A DNA stretch of 64,000 nucleotides from Ferrimonas futtsuensis DSM 18154. GTDB taxonomy: Bacteria; Pseudomonadota; Gammaproteobacteria; Enterobacterales; Shewanellaceae. The translations under genes and the position numbers were made by a program. Where the stretch lies: NCBI RefSeq assembly GCF_000422645.1, contig NZ_AUGL01000008.1, forward strand, positions 62,001 through 126,000, given 5' to 3'. The notes beneath the pieces were generated by a model. That model worked only from the letters and a program-made list of their open reading frames with translations, had not been told where the DNA came from and made no database searches. This document shows, in pieces, positions 37,487 through 46,734 of the stretch (within the stretch, counting starts at the first letter, position 1; every line of letters starts with the position of its first letter).

Positions 37487-38434
37487 TTACAGTGAGTGTG
37501 GGCCCAATGGCACGATGCCGCCGGGATTCAGGGCTTTGACCGAGTAGTAACCCGCCTTGATGTGGTCCAGATTGACGGTGTCGGCCACCCCCTCCAGGGC
37601 CAGAATCCGCCGCAGATAATGCCGCAGCCTGGGCATGGCGCTCAGGGTGTTGCGGTTGCATTTGAACAGGCCGTAATAGGCGGCATCGAAGCGCACCAGG
37701 GTGACAAACAGACGCAGGTCCGACTCGGTGAGTGTGTCGCCAAACAGGTAGGGACGGCCATCCTCCAGCCGAGTCTCCAACTGGTCGAGCATGGCAAATA
37801 CCCTGTGGTACGCCTCCTCATAGGCCAATTGGCTCGAGGCAAATCCCGCCTGGTAGACGCCGTTGTTGAGCTCGGTGTAGAGCTGGGTGCTCAGGGCGTC
37901 TATCTCGCCGGCCAGGGGCTGGGGATAGAGATTCAGGCTATTGCCGGTCAGGTGGTCGAAGGCGCTGCCGAGCATGCGGACGATGTCCGCCGACTCGTTG
38001 TTCACCAGGGTGTCTGTGCGCGTGTCCCACAGCACCGGCACCGTGGCCCGGCCGGTGTATTGGCTGTCGGCCCGACTGTAGAGCTGGTGCAGAAAACGGG
38101 CGCCGTGGAGGCTGTCCTCGGTGGCACCGGGGTAGCCACCAAACTGCCAGCCCTGGTTGCTCAGCCTGGGGTCGACCACGCTGACGCTGATCAGCTTATC
38201 CAGTCCTTTCAGCTTCAGGGTCATCAGCACCCGGGATGCCCAGGGGCAGATGTAGGCCACATACAGGTGATAGCGGCCGGCTTCGGCCTTGAAGCCTCCC
38301 TTTCCTGTGGGCCCAGGGGCGCCATCCGGGGTTATCCAGTGGCGGAAAGAGGAGGTCTGGCGGATAAAGCGCCCTTCATCGTCCTGGCTCTGTACCGGCT
38401 GCCAGTCCTCTGTCCAACGTCCATTGATTAACAT
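37487..38434 (-). CDS. yqjG: Glutathionyl-hydroquinone reductase
   Basis: This xi-class glutathione transferase removes glutathione from glutathionylated hydroquinones. The 315-residue protein has AYICPWASRVL, with the catalytic Cys, WDTRTDTLVNNESADI and a C-terminal all-helical domain. The ATG at 38434 follows AAGGAG; earlier ATGs lie inside doxX. It pairs with a DoxX gene upstream, as yqjF-yqjG do in E. coli. Confidence 0.92.
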   Translation of the reverse strand: MLINGRWTEDWQPVQSQDDEGRFIRQTSSFRHWITPDGAPGPTGKGGFKAEAGRYHLYVAYICPWASRVLMTLKLKGLDKLISVSVVDPRLSNQGWQFGGYPGATEDSLHGARFLHQLYSRADSQYTGRATVPVLWDTRTDTLVNNESADIVRMLGSAFDHLTGNSLNLYPQPLAGEIDALSTQLYTELNNGVYQAGFASSQLAYEEAYHRVFAMLDQLETRLEDGRPYLFGDTLTESDLRLFVTLVRFDAAYYGLFKCNRNTLSAMPRLRHYLRRILALEGVADTVNLDHIKAGYYSVKALNPGGIVPLGPHSL

Positions 38435-38486
38435 GCTGCGCTCCTTAAAGAGTTGAGGCGGGCCGGGCCCGCCACCGTCATCGGTC

Positions 38487-38936
38487 TCAGCGATTGAGCT
38501 TCTGGGCAATCAGGTTGTCCAGGGCGAGTCGGCCGCCTCCCTGAAGGGTCAGGGCCAGGCTGATGACCGCCAGTGTCAGGGCATATTCGTAGCCGTTGTT
38601 GCTCATAAACAGGCCGTTGCCGATGTGCACGCTGAACATGGCCACCAGCATGGTGAAGGCGGACACGGCGGCGGCGGGACGGGTCAGCAGTCCCAACACC
38701 AGGGCCAGGCCACCGAAGAACTCGGCACTGCCCGCCATCAGGGCCATCAGGTAGCCGGGTGCCAGGCCGATGCTGGTCATCCACTGACCTGTGCCTTCCA
38801 GGCCGTAGCCGCCAAACCAGCCAAACAGCTTCTGGGCACCGTGGGCAGCCAGGATCAGGCCGGTGGGCACACGCAGAATCAGGGCGGCGTTGCCGGCGGT
38901 GGAGTCGAAAAGGGATTTCACAAAGGGGCTGTTCAT
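38487..38936 (-). CDS. DoxX family membrane protein (YqjF-like)
   Basis: The 149-residue inner-membrane protein has four hydrophobic helices and the DoxX segment LILAAHGAQKLFGWFGGYG. In E. coli the related yqjF lies upstream of yqjG and is induced by aromatic compounds through YhaJ. Here the gene heads a three-gene operon divergent from a LysR gene, which suggests the same kind of control. The role of DoxX proteins in this setting may be quinone or redox related but is not settled. Confidence 0.85.
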   Translation of the reverse strand: MNSPFVKSLFDSTAGNAALILRVPTGLILAAHGAQKLFGWFGGYGLEGTGQWMTSIGLAPGYLMALMAGSAEFFGGLALVLGLLTRPAAAVSAFTMLVAMFSVHIGNGLFMSNNGYEYALTLAVISLALTLQGGGRLALDNLIAQKLNR

Positions 38937-39101
38937 AATCTGTTCCTCAGGTTTGGGTCTGGGTGACGAGGCTGACGGTTTGCCTCGACTGTTGGGAACA
39001 CTTTAACTCTCGCCGCATAAGTGATATATGCCTTGCCTGTTGTGTTATTATCAATGCTGCGTGGATAATTGGTCGAGATTGAATCAAGCAAGGGTGGCGA
39101 C
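38937..39101. promoter_or_regulatory. Shared divergent promoter region of doxX and the LysR gene
   Basis: The 165 bases between the divergent starts are AT-rich in the middle and probably hold both promoters and the LysR-binding sites. I could not pick a single convincing T-N11-A box. Confidence 0.4.
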
Positions 39102-40013
39102 ATGGACAGACTGGAAGCGATGCGCACCTTCGTGGCGGTGGTCAGCGAAGGCGCTTTTACCCGGGCGGCGGAGCGGCTGGGGCACTCGCCTCAGTTGGTA
39201 AGCAAATACGTGTCGCAGCTGGAGCAGCGGCTGGGCAGTCGGTTGCTCAACCGCACCACCCGCAAGGTCAGCCTGACGGAGGCGGGGCGGGTCTACTACC
39301 AGCGGGCGCAACAGGTGCTGGCGGAGATTGACGAGATGGAGAGCCAGCTCGGCGATCTGCAGCACAGCCCTAGGGGGCAGCTGCGCATCAGCGCCCCGGT
39401 CTCCTTTGCCAGCCGCCACATGGCCGGGTTGCTGTGCGATTTTCGCAGGGCCTATCCCCAGGTGCAGATCGACCTGCACCTCAACGATCGCCGGGTGGAC
39501 ATCGTCGAGGAGGGGTTCGACATCGCCCTGCGCATCGGTCAGTTGCAGGACTCGTCGCTGATCGCCCGGAAGATTGTCTCCATCAACCTGGCCTGGGTGG
39601 CCTCTCCCGGTTATCTGCAGGCTCACGGCACGCCGCAGAGCCCTGAACAGCTGGCTGACCATCAGTATCTCAACTACAGCTACAGCGACAACAGTCAGCT
39701 ATTTGGCAAGGGTGCTGGCGCCCTGGTGCAGCAGCATGGCATCAGCTGCAACAACGGTGACGTGCTGGTGGAGGCGGCGGTGCAGGGGGCGGGCATCGCC
39801 CTGCAGCCCACCTTCATCGCCGGCCCGGCCATCGCCGACGGCAGGCTGGTGACCCTGATGCCGGAGCACACCCCTGCCCCCATGGGGCTCTATGCGGTGT
39901 ACGCCCACCGTCAGCTGCTGGCCAGCAAGGTGCGCAGCTTTATCGACTTCATGGACGGCTATTTTGGTTCGCCCCCCAGCTGGGATCTGGGGCTTTACTC
40001 CAGGGACAGCTGA
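39102..40013 (+). CDS. LysR family transcriptional regulator
   Basis: The 303-residue regulator has the winged helix-turn-helix at its N-terminus (FTRAAERLGHSPQLVSKYVSQ) and a two-lobed effector domain. It belongs to the CrgA-like branch by its GRVYYQRAQQVLAEIDEME and PRGQLRISAPVSF segments. It is divergent from doxX-yqjG-ygiD and probably senses a quinone or aromatic compound to control them. The start is the ATG at 39102; an upstream in-frame start gives an unusual extension. Confidence 0.9.
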   Translation: MDRLEAMRTFVAVVSEGAFTRAAERLGHSPQLVSKYVSQLEQRLGSRLLNRTTRKVSLTEAGRVYYQRAQQVLAEIDEMESQLGDLQHSPRGQLRISAPVSFASRHMAGLLCDFRRAYPQVQIDLHLNDRRVDIVEEGFDIALRIGQLQDSSLIARKIVSINLAWVASPGYLQAHGTPQSPEQLADHQYLNYSYSDNSQLFGKGAGALVQQHGISCNNGDVLVEAAVQGAGIALQPTFIAGPAIADGRLVTLMPEHTPAPMGLYAVYAHRQLLASKVRSFIDFMDGYFGSPPSWDLGLYSRDS

Positions 40014-40278
40014 GCATCGCCGATCGGGGGGAGAGGAGCTCAATAACCCCGAATCCGGGTCACTCTCCACCGAGGTTGAGGACCGCCTTGGGCCTCAGTT
40101 CAGTGCAATCCAAAGCCCTCACAGGCCCGGCTTCGGCGCAAACTGATCAAAACAGAGTCAGTTGCGCCTTCAAACCCAGTGCTGGCGCGGGTTGTGTATT
40201 GTCGCTGGCGCACTGCTGCGGTACTCTAAGCCGTTTCCATTTTGAATAATTTCACGCTCCCGGAGATAAGGTATCCCT

Positions 40279-43200
40279 ATGAGTCAAGAGGCGTTTCGAC
40301 TGCGTCGCATCATCATCATCGACAGTTTCTGGAAGGGAAAGGTCAATGAGATCGATTTCGACGGCCACACCCAGCTCGAGGGAACCAACGGCGCCGGCAA
40401 AACCTCACTGATGAGGCTGTTGCCCCTGTTCTACGGCATGCGTCCCGGCGACATCGTCTCCAAGGTGGATCAGGCGAAGAACTTCGTCGATTACTACCTG
40501 CCGCGGGAATCCAGCATGCTGGTGTACGAATATGAGCGCGTGGAAGCCTACCAACACCATATCTGCTGTATGGTCGCCAGCAGCACCTCGGGTCGCACCA
40601 TCCAATATAAGTTGTTTGATGCCCCCTACCAGCAGGACCACTTCATCGGCCCGGATCATCGCCCCTACAAGATGGCGGAGATCGAGCGTAACTATGGCCG
40701 CAACTGCTTCAAGTCCAACTATCTGAACGTCGCCAAGTACCGCCAGGTGATTCAAAACCTGAGGGAGGGGCGCACCAGCAGTGACGTACGCGAGCTGCAG
40801 CGCCGTTTTGCCTTCAGTCAGAATCCCATGCCCCATGTGGATAAGGTGGTCAATGGCACCATCGAGAAGAACCTGGATTTCGATGCGGTAAAGAAGATGC
40901 TGGTGGCGATCACCGCCGACTATCTGGCTCGGGGTCAGGCAGGGGATCACCGCGAGCCGATGCAGCTCAACAAGGATGAGATTGGCAGCTGGCTGTCGGA
41001 CATTCAGGCCAGTCGTGAAGTCCATGGTATCTCAGAGAAGATTGCCCGCTGGCAGGGCGAGTTCAGCGAACTGGAGCAGCATCTGAATCAGCTCAGTCAT
41101 CTGTATGCGCTGCTGAAAACCCAGCAGATCGAGCTGGATGAGCAGCAGCAGCAGCAGGGCGACGCCATCAAGGTGATTCGGGACAGCCTTAAGACGCTCA
41201 AAGCGGATTACAACCGACAGCGTGATGAGCTGCAGGAGCAGCTGACCACGGCCCGCGATGATCTCAAGGCCAAGCAGCAGGAGTGCGACCGCCTGGATGA
41301 TCAGAAAGCGGATTTTGATGACGACGATGCCGCCTCCTATCAGTTGAAAGCGGATGAGAAGCACCGCTTGACCGCCGAGTTGCAGGACGTCGAACAGATC
41401 CTCTCCAGCCTCGAAGGGGACGTCGCCAAAATCGCCGACAAGTATCGCGATCTGCTGCACAAGACCGAGCTTCAGCTCTCGAAAGGGGAGGGGGAGATCA
41501 ACGCCCGGCTCTCCAGCATTCGCGAGAAAGCCAGCGAGCGTCTCAGCGAGATCGATGCAGGCTATCAGCAGAAGCGCCGTCAACTGGAGCAGGCTCAGGA
41601 CAGCCGGGCCCTGGAGCTGAAAGAGCAGCTGATGACCGAACAGCATAAGCTGAGGATCAACCGCGACAGCCGCGCCAACCCCCAATCGGATCCTGAGATT
41701 GAGCTCGCCCTGCAGCAATCCCGTCAGCAACTGAGCGAAGCGCAGTCCCATCGCAACGAACACCTGATGGCCCTGGCGCAGATCGCCAAGCACCTGGGTG
41801 AGCTTGAGCGTCAGCGGGATCACCAACTGTCCACCCGTGCCGCCGAGCATAAGCGTCTGCAAGAGTTGCAAGCTCAGCGAGACACCCTGTCACTGCAGCT
41901 GAATCCCAACCCTGGTTCCCTGCAGCAGTTTTTGGCCGAGCAGAGCGAAGTGGGTGAGTGGAAGCAGACCATAGGCTGTCTGCTCTCTCCGCAGCTGCTG
42001 GCGCGCACCGATCTGAACCCAAGCTGGAGTGGCGAGGGGCTCGAGAGCCTCTATGGCGTGCGTCTGGACCTGGCGCCCCTGCAGCACAACAACCCCCTGG
42101 CTCGCAACGAAGCTCAGCTGAAAGAGCAGTTGGCGGAGTTGGACCAGCAGGTGGAAGCTCAGAAGCAGCTTAATGAGCAGCAAGACCAGTTGCTCAAGGA
42201 GATGGGCAGCACCATTGCCGAACAGCAGCAGAAGCAATCGGCGGCTCACCAGCAGGAAGGGCGGTTTGCCAGTCAAATAGATCAGCTGCAACAGCAGCTT
42301 GAGCGTCAGCAGCGGCTGCGCGACGACAGTGTGAAGCAGAAGCTGGCGGAGCTCGACCAGGAAGCGGAGCAACTGCGCAAACGCATTACCCAGCTCGAGC
42401 ATCAGCAAGCGGAGCAAGTGGCGCAGGCTCAGGAGCAGCAGCACGAGCTGCACAACCTCTCCATGGAAGCCCGGGCGGACGTGGAAACTGAGCGCGACAG
42501 CCAGATGGAGACCCTGAGTGAGCAACTGCTCACTCTGCAGGAAACCTGCGCCGAGCGCCGCAAAGATTACAAGCGCCAGCAGAAGCAGGCTCTGGAGCAG
42601 GTGGATCCCGATGGCGAGATTGACCGTCGTCACCAGCAGCGCAAACAGCTGAACGCCAAGCTGATGCGTTGCACCGAGTTTCAGCAGAAAGCCAACGATT
42701 ACCGCTTCTTCCTTGAGCAGCAGTTCTGTCACCGCGATCAGCTGGGCCAGCAACTGATGGACCTGCAGCAGCGGGTGTCACAGCTGGACAATACCCAGAG
42801 CAAACTGAAAGCGGACTTCGACAGTCACTACGGCAAGCAGGATAACGACCTGGGCAAGCTGAAGGAGAAGCAGGAGCGTACCCTGGAGCTGCTGGACCAC
42901 ATCGGTAGGGCGAAGACCAGTTGTGAAGCCCTGGAACTGGACGCGGCCATCGACCCCAACCTGCCGGTGTATCAGGCTCAGCTGCTGCCGGAATTCGTTA
43001 AGCAAAATCAGCAAAAATTCAGCCAGTTGGAGAAGAGTCTCAACCGTGAGATCACCAACTTCTCCAGCACCCTGCGAACCAAGCATGGCAAGAGCAGCCT
43101 GTATGAGTCCTGGGTGAAACTGGTGGCGGACAACGACCACCATCAGGGCTGTGAGGCGGTACTCAAGTATCGCGACCCCATCGGCGACCTGCTGGCCAGC

Positions 43201-43989
43201 GCCGGTCAGCTCAAGGCTTCCACCAGCCTGCTGATTCAAACCAATGCGCAGATGATCAATGAGTTCTACCAGCACTTGGAGAATTTCGACCGCCGCATCA
43301 AAGCCGTGGGGCGCCGCCTGTCTGAGCGGGTCACCAAGCTGGCTCAATTTGAGGCCTTTGCCGAGATCAGCGTGGGTACCGTCACCAAACTGGATCAGCT
43401 CGAATACTGGAGCCCACTGCAGAGCTTCTCTGAGCGCTACCTAATGTGCAAAGACAAGCTGCAAGACATCAACAGTGACATCCCGGAAGAGCTTATCGAA
43501 GCGATGCAGTCTCTGGCCCGGGTACTCCCTGCAGAGGGGGTGCAGCTCGAGCACAACGACCTGTTCGATCTTGAGTTTGTCATCACCGAAAAGGGCCAGG
43601 TGAAACGGGCCCGCAATGCCAGACAGCTGAAGAAGGTGAGCTCCACCGGCCTCTCCTACCTGGCCATGTTGTCTCTGTTCGCCGGCCTGCTGGCGATGCT
43701 CAGAGGCGACAGCAAGCACCCCAGTTCCATTATCCTGCCGGTGGATGAGCTGGGCGAGCTGGCGGCGGAGAACATCAAGCTGCTGCTGACCATGTTCGAT
43801 GACAACGCCATTCAGATTCTGTCCGCCTCTCCGGCGACCGACCGTCAGGTACTGGCCCTGTACAAGAACCACTACAAACTCAAAGACAGCAAGATCTATC
43901 AGGCCTCGGTGCCCATGTCCAAGCTGGAACAGCTGATGGCGTCCCGCGCCGCGGCCAAGCAAACTCAAGAGGCGGCTACTCATGTTTAA
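40279..43989 (+). CDS. SMC-like coiled-coil ATPase, DUF3584 type (condensin-like defence subunit)
   Basis: The 1236-residue protein has SMC architecture. A Walker A site lies at residues 35-42 (GTNGAGKT) and a YLP motif at 73-75; GKT plus YLP is the hallmark I recall for DUF3584. Long Gln/Glu-rich coiled coils flank a hinge-like break near 548-605 (EWKQTIGCLLSP to LYGVRLDL). A signature-like SSTGLSYLAML begins at 1121, and Walker B LPVDE ends at 1157. It probably forms the DNA-loop-extruding motor of a Wadjet/MksB-like complex. The next gene overlaps it by eight bases. Confidence 0.85.
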   Translation: MSQEAFRLRRIIIIDSFWKGKVNEIDFDGHTQLEGTNGAGKTSLMRLLPLFYGMRPGDIVSKVDQAKNFVDYYLPRESSMLVYEYERVEAYQHHICCMVASSTSGRTIQYKLFDAPYQQDHFIGPDHRPYKMAEIERNYGRNCFKSNYLNVAKYRQVIQNLREGRTSSDVRELQRRFAFSQNPMPHVDKVVNGTIEKNLDFDAVKKMLVAITADYLARGQAGDHREPMQLNKDEIGSWLSDIQASREVHGISEKIARWQGEFSELEQHLNQLSHLYALLKTQQIELDEQQQQQGDAIKVIRDSLKTLKADYNRQRDELQEQLTTARDDLKAKQQECDRLDDQKADFDDDDAASYQLKADEKHRLTAELQDVEQILSSLEGDVAKIADKYRDLLHKTELQLSKGEGEINARLSSIREKASERLSEIDAGYQQKRRQLEQAQDSRALELKEQLMTEQHKLRINRDSRANPQSDPEIELALQQSRQQLSEAQSHRNEHLMALAQIAKHLGELERQRDHQLSTRAAEHKRLQELQAQRDTLSLQLNPNPGSLQQFLAEQSEVGEWKQTIGCLLSPQLLARTDLNPSWSGEGLESLYGVRLDLAPLQHNNPLARNEAQLKEQLAELDQQVEAQKQLNEQQDQLLKEMGSTIAEQQQKQSAAHQQEGRFASQIDQLQQQLERQQRLRDDSVKQKLAELDQEAEQLRKRITQLEHQQAEQVAQAQEQQHELHNLSMEARADVETERDSQMETLSEQLLTLQETCAERRKDYKRQQKQALEQVDPDGEIDRRHQQRKQLNAKLMRCTEFQQKANDYRFFLEQQFCHRDQLGQQLMDLQQRVSQLDNTQSKLKADFDSHYGKQDNDLGKLKEKQERTLELLDHIGRAKTSCEALELDAAIDPNLPVYQAQLLPEFVKQNQQKFSQLEKSLNREITNFSSTLRTKHGKSSLYESWVKLVADNDHHQGCEAVLKYRDPIGDLLASAGQLKASTSLLIQTNAQMINEFYQHLENFDRRIKAVGRRLSERVTKLAQFEAFAEISVGTVTKLDQLEYWSPLQSFSERYLMCKDKLQDINSDIPEELIEAMQSLARVLPAEGVQLEHNDLFDLEFVITEKGQVKRARNARQLKKVSSTGLSYLAMLSLFAGLLAMLRGDSKHPSSIILPVDELGELAAENIKLLLTMFDDNAIQILSASPATDRQVLALYKNHYKLKDSKIYQASVPMSKLEQLMASRAAAKQTQEAATHV

Positions 43990-44608
43990 GCACACAGTGG
44001 AAAAACTTCTGGCCGGTGACGTGATCTGCCAAACCGCCTTTGCTGACGAGTATGAGTACCTGCAGTCAGAAGCCAATCGACTCAAGGTGGATGAGTTTCT
44101 GCAGCAGCTTGAGCGCAGCCTCACCCACTTTGAGACCGCCGATGCCTTCTACTGCACCTACAACAGCGTCGATGACAGCAACCGCAAGAAGATCAGTGAG
44201 CTGTTCAGCAGCATGCGCAGCCATTTCCGGCCCTTGGTGGAGTGGCTGGATATGCTGCTGCAGGCCACCGGCAGTGATGCGCCTCTGAGAGCCAAAGACA
44301 GCATCAAGTTTACCTCTCTGCTGGAAGCCTTTGAGCACGACCAGACTCTGGCGGAGCAGTTGCGTCGCCTCACCAACATGGTGCCCTTTAAAACCTCGCG
44401 GGTGGAGCTTCGGGATCAGTTGGGTACCGTGTTCCAGCGCCTGGAGGAGATGGGGTACCTGGTGCGCCACGCCCAGGGCAGCAACAGCTACTATGCGACG
44501 GCTCGTTTCGATCTTATCTACCTGCTGATTGAGTTTCTCAACGACAGTGAGAAGCTGGAACTGCCGGAAATACAGCCTGAAGATCCACAGGCGGAGCTGC
44601 TGCTGTAA
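43982..44608 (+). CDS. Small partner subunit of the SMC-like complex (kite/MksE-like)
   Basis: The 208-residue protein has no signal peptide and is mostly helical with a C-terminal winged-helix pattern (ELRDQLGTVFQRLEEMGYLVRH, then YYATARFDLIYLLIEFL). In size, predicted fold and position it fits the kite subunit (MukE/MksE/JetB) that binds the kleisin. The assignment rests on context more than on sequence similarity. It overlaps the ATPase gene by eight bases and shares one base with the next start. Confidence 0.68.
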   Translation: MFKHTVEKLLAGDVICQTAFADEYEYLQSEANRLKVDEFLQQLERSLTHFETADAFYCTYNSVDDSNRKKISELFSSMRSHFRPLVEWLDMLLQATGSDAPLRAKDSIKFTSLLEAFEHDQTLAEQLRRLTNMVPFKTSRVELRDQLGTVFQRLEEMGYLVRHAQGSNSYYATARFDLIYLLIEFLNDSEKLELPEIQPEDPQAELLL

Positions 44609-45849
44609 TGGGCCTCTACGACCGCGAACAAGTCGCCAAACTGCTGCGGCAAATTGGCCAGGCCGATGAGCTGCTCAGTGCCGCCTATGTGGATGGCAGC
44701 ATCAGCAGTCGCAGTGACAACGACAGCCAGCTGCGAGCGCTGCACAAAGCCAAGCTGCTGCGCCCGGAGGAGGACCTCGGCGACTATCGTCTGACGTCGG
44801 ATCTCAAGCGCCTGCTCAATAAGCTGCTGCGCCATCAGAGCAGCTACCGGCAGCTGACCGACATGGGCAAGGTGATGGACGCCCTCGAGGACGCCACCCA
44901 CGATTATCGCAGTTCCTATGAAACCGATCAGTGGGACGACGCCGAGCACTATCTGGACCAGTTTGATGATCTGGTGTTCGAGGCCAGAGACAGCCTCAAC
45001 AACAGTCTGGACAACATGCACTACGCCATCTCCAGCCAGTTCGGTTTTGTGGCGACACTGAATGCCAAGGTGCGCGAGAACGAAAAGGCGCTGGCCTACG
45101 CCCAGAAGCTGCTCAATGAGCTGCAGCAGATCGACCCTGAGATCTGTTATGACTGGATCTTCGACTCTGCGCCCACCGAGTTCGCCCGCAAGGTTACCGG
45201 CTTCGTACGCTGGTACCGCGACGCCCTCAAGCGGCTGGCCCACGTGATCGACAAGATGCGCCAGAGCCTGTTCCGGCTGCGTCGTCAGGTGAAACAAGCC
45301 AATCAGCTTAAGGGGATGGCCCGCTTCCTTCGTCAGCACCCTGAGTATCAACTGTCGGAAGAGCTGCCCTTCAGCGAAACCCTGCCTCAGGCACTGAGAC
45401 TGTCGCCGCCGCTCACCACTGGGGGCCACCCCGATGTGCGCAGCAGCGCCCAGGAGGAGTCCCTGGTTGCCATTGTTCAGCACCTGCGCAAGCTCAGCCA
45501 GGCGGCGCCGGAAGTGCGGGGTCGAGAGGGTGTCGAGGTGGAATCTGACGCGTTGGAGATCCTGGGTTACATCAGTGACTGGGCCCTGGATGAGGTGGAG
45601 AGTTACTTCGAGCAATCCCTCGAGACCTCACTGAGCGCCCTCGACTACTGGCAGAAGCGCCAGAGCCACTGGATGGAGCAGGGCTGGCAACTGGAGCCAG
45701 AACCCTGGATTGAGTTGGTGTTTGGCTACTACTGCAGCCTGAGCATCGACCTGCAGCGCAGCCTCGATCTTGAGCTGGAAGAGGCGTTGGTCGATGGCAC
45801 CAACAACAACTTTACCTACAGCAACATCACCGTGGGTTTGCGTTCATGA
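44608..45849 (+). CDS. Kleisin-like subunit of the SMC-like complex (MksF/JetA-like)
   Basis: The 413-residue protein is helical, with long coiled segments (about 65-230) between a smaller N-terminal domain (MGLYDREQVAKLLRQIGQ) and a C-terminal domain (PWIELVFGYYCSLSIDLQ). This matches the kleisin layout that bridges SMC heads. I recognise no catalytic motif. The ATG overlaps the previous stop (TAATG) and its end overlaps the next gene by four bases (ATGA), so all four proteins are probably made in fixed ratios. Confidence 0.66.
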   Translation: MGLYDREQVAKLLRQIGQADELLSAAYVDGSISSRSDNDSQLRALHKAKLLRPEEDLGDYRLTSDLKRLLNKLLRHQSSYRQLTDMGKVMDALEDATHDYRSSYETDQWDDAEHYLDQFDDLVFEARDSLNNSLDNMHYAISSQFGFVATLNAKVRENEKALAYAQKLLNELQQIDPEICYDWIFDSAPTEFARKVTGFVRWYRDALKRLAHVIDKMRQSLFRLRRQVKQANQLKGMARFLRQHPEYQLSEELPFSETLPQALRLSPPLTTGGHPDVRSSAQEESLVAIVQHLRKLSQAAPEVRGREGVEVESDALEILGYISDWALDEVESYFEQSLETSLSALDYWQKRQSHWMEQGWQLEPEPWIELVFGYYCSLSIDLQRSLDLELEEALVDGTNNNFTYSNITVGLRS

Positions 45850-46514
45850 GTGACAGCCGCCCGGATCGCATCACCCAGGCGGGACGCTTTAATGATGAGA
45901 AGCGCGGCAGCGCACCGGTTAAGGCGGACATGGTGCTGGTGAATGCCCTGGGCAGTTTACAGCTCAACGGGGAGCGTTACCCCGTGCTCCCCTTTGCCGG
46001 AGCTGGAAGCTTGATTGATCAGCGTTTTATCGACTCGGTGGAACACCCGGCTCTGGTATTGGTGGAGAACCTGTCGGTGATGACCGCCTTGCCCAGGTTG
46101 TTGCTGCCGGAGCCCCTGAGCGATGCACTCTTCCTCTATCGCGGGGACATGAAGGACACCTCCAACTCGGCGGCCAGCAAGGCGTTTGCGCGATTGTCCT
46201 GCCCGCTTAAAGTGGTGTTTGCGGATTTCGACCCCAAGGGGGTGGAGATTGCCCTGACGTGCGGGGCTGAGCAGGCGTTGTTGCCCGAGCAGCAGCAGTG
46301 GCCGCTTATCTGTGATGCCGGCTGGAGATCCCTCGAGGGGCCGGAGCAGCGCTGGCAGAACCAAAGGGATGCCAGAGTTGGCCTGGGCGAGCGGGCGGCA
46401 AAACCCGAGTGGGTAGATACAGCGCTGTCCACCATGGGCCGCTTCGGCCAGACCCGTACCCAAGAGCACCTTATTGCCCACCAAGTGCCACTGGCACTCT
46501 TTCCCCTCTCTTAG
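45846..46514 (+). CDS. Minimal Toprim protein of the SMC-like operon (JetD/MksG C-terminal-like)
   Basis: The 222-residue protein has a Toprim pattern: Glu 74 in ALVLVENLSVM and the Asp pair 127/129 in VVFADFDPKGVEIAL, with FLYRGD between them. This matches the nuclease half of JetD/MksG, which cleaves plasmid DNA in Wadjet systems. JetD proteins are usually near 380 residues with an N-terminal DNA-binding part. Here only about 70 residues precede the Toprim Glu. It is the last gene of the operon; no terminator is obvious in 46515-46734. Confidence 0.7.
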   Translation: MSDSRPDRITQAGRFNDEKRGSAPVKADMVLVNALGSLQLNGERYPVLPFAGAGSLIDQRFIDSVEHPALVLVENLSVMTALPRLLLPEPLSDALFLYRGDMKDTSNSAASKAFARLSCPLKVVFADFDPKGVEIALTCGAEQALLPEQQQWPLICDAGWRSLEGPEQRWQNQRDARVGLGERAAKPEWVDTALSTMGRFGQTRTQEHLIAHQVPLALFPLS

Positions 46515-46734
46515 ATTTCAAAACCCCTAAGTTCCGCCTGCTTCCCAGAGCTGGTGACGAACGGCGCAATCCAGCGGCTCTGCTTTTGATTGTCATTGTG
46601 GCGAAGGCCGTAGTCCAGTGGCTTTGATGTTGACCACCGACCTCTTTCAGAGAACCCCACTTTCGCTGCCATCCCATCTTGGGCCAATCCTTGCTTAGCT
46701 ATACTCATCCTCTGCTGAGCTAAGGAGCACACGG

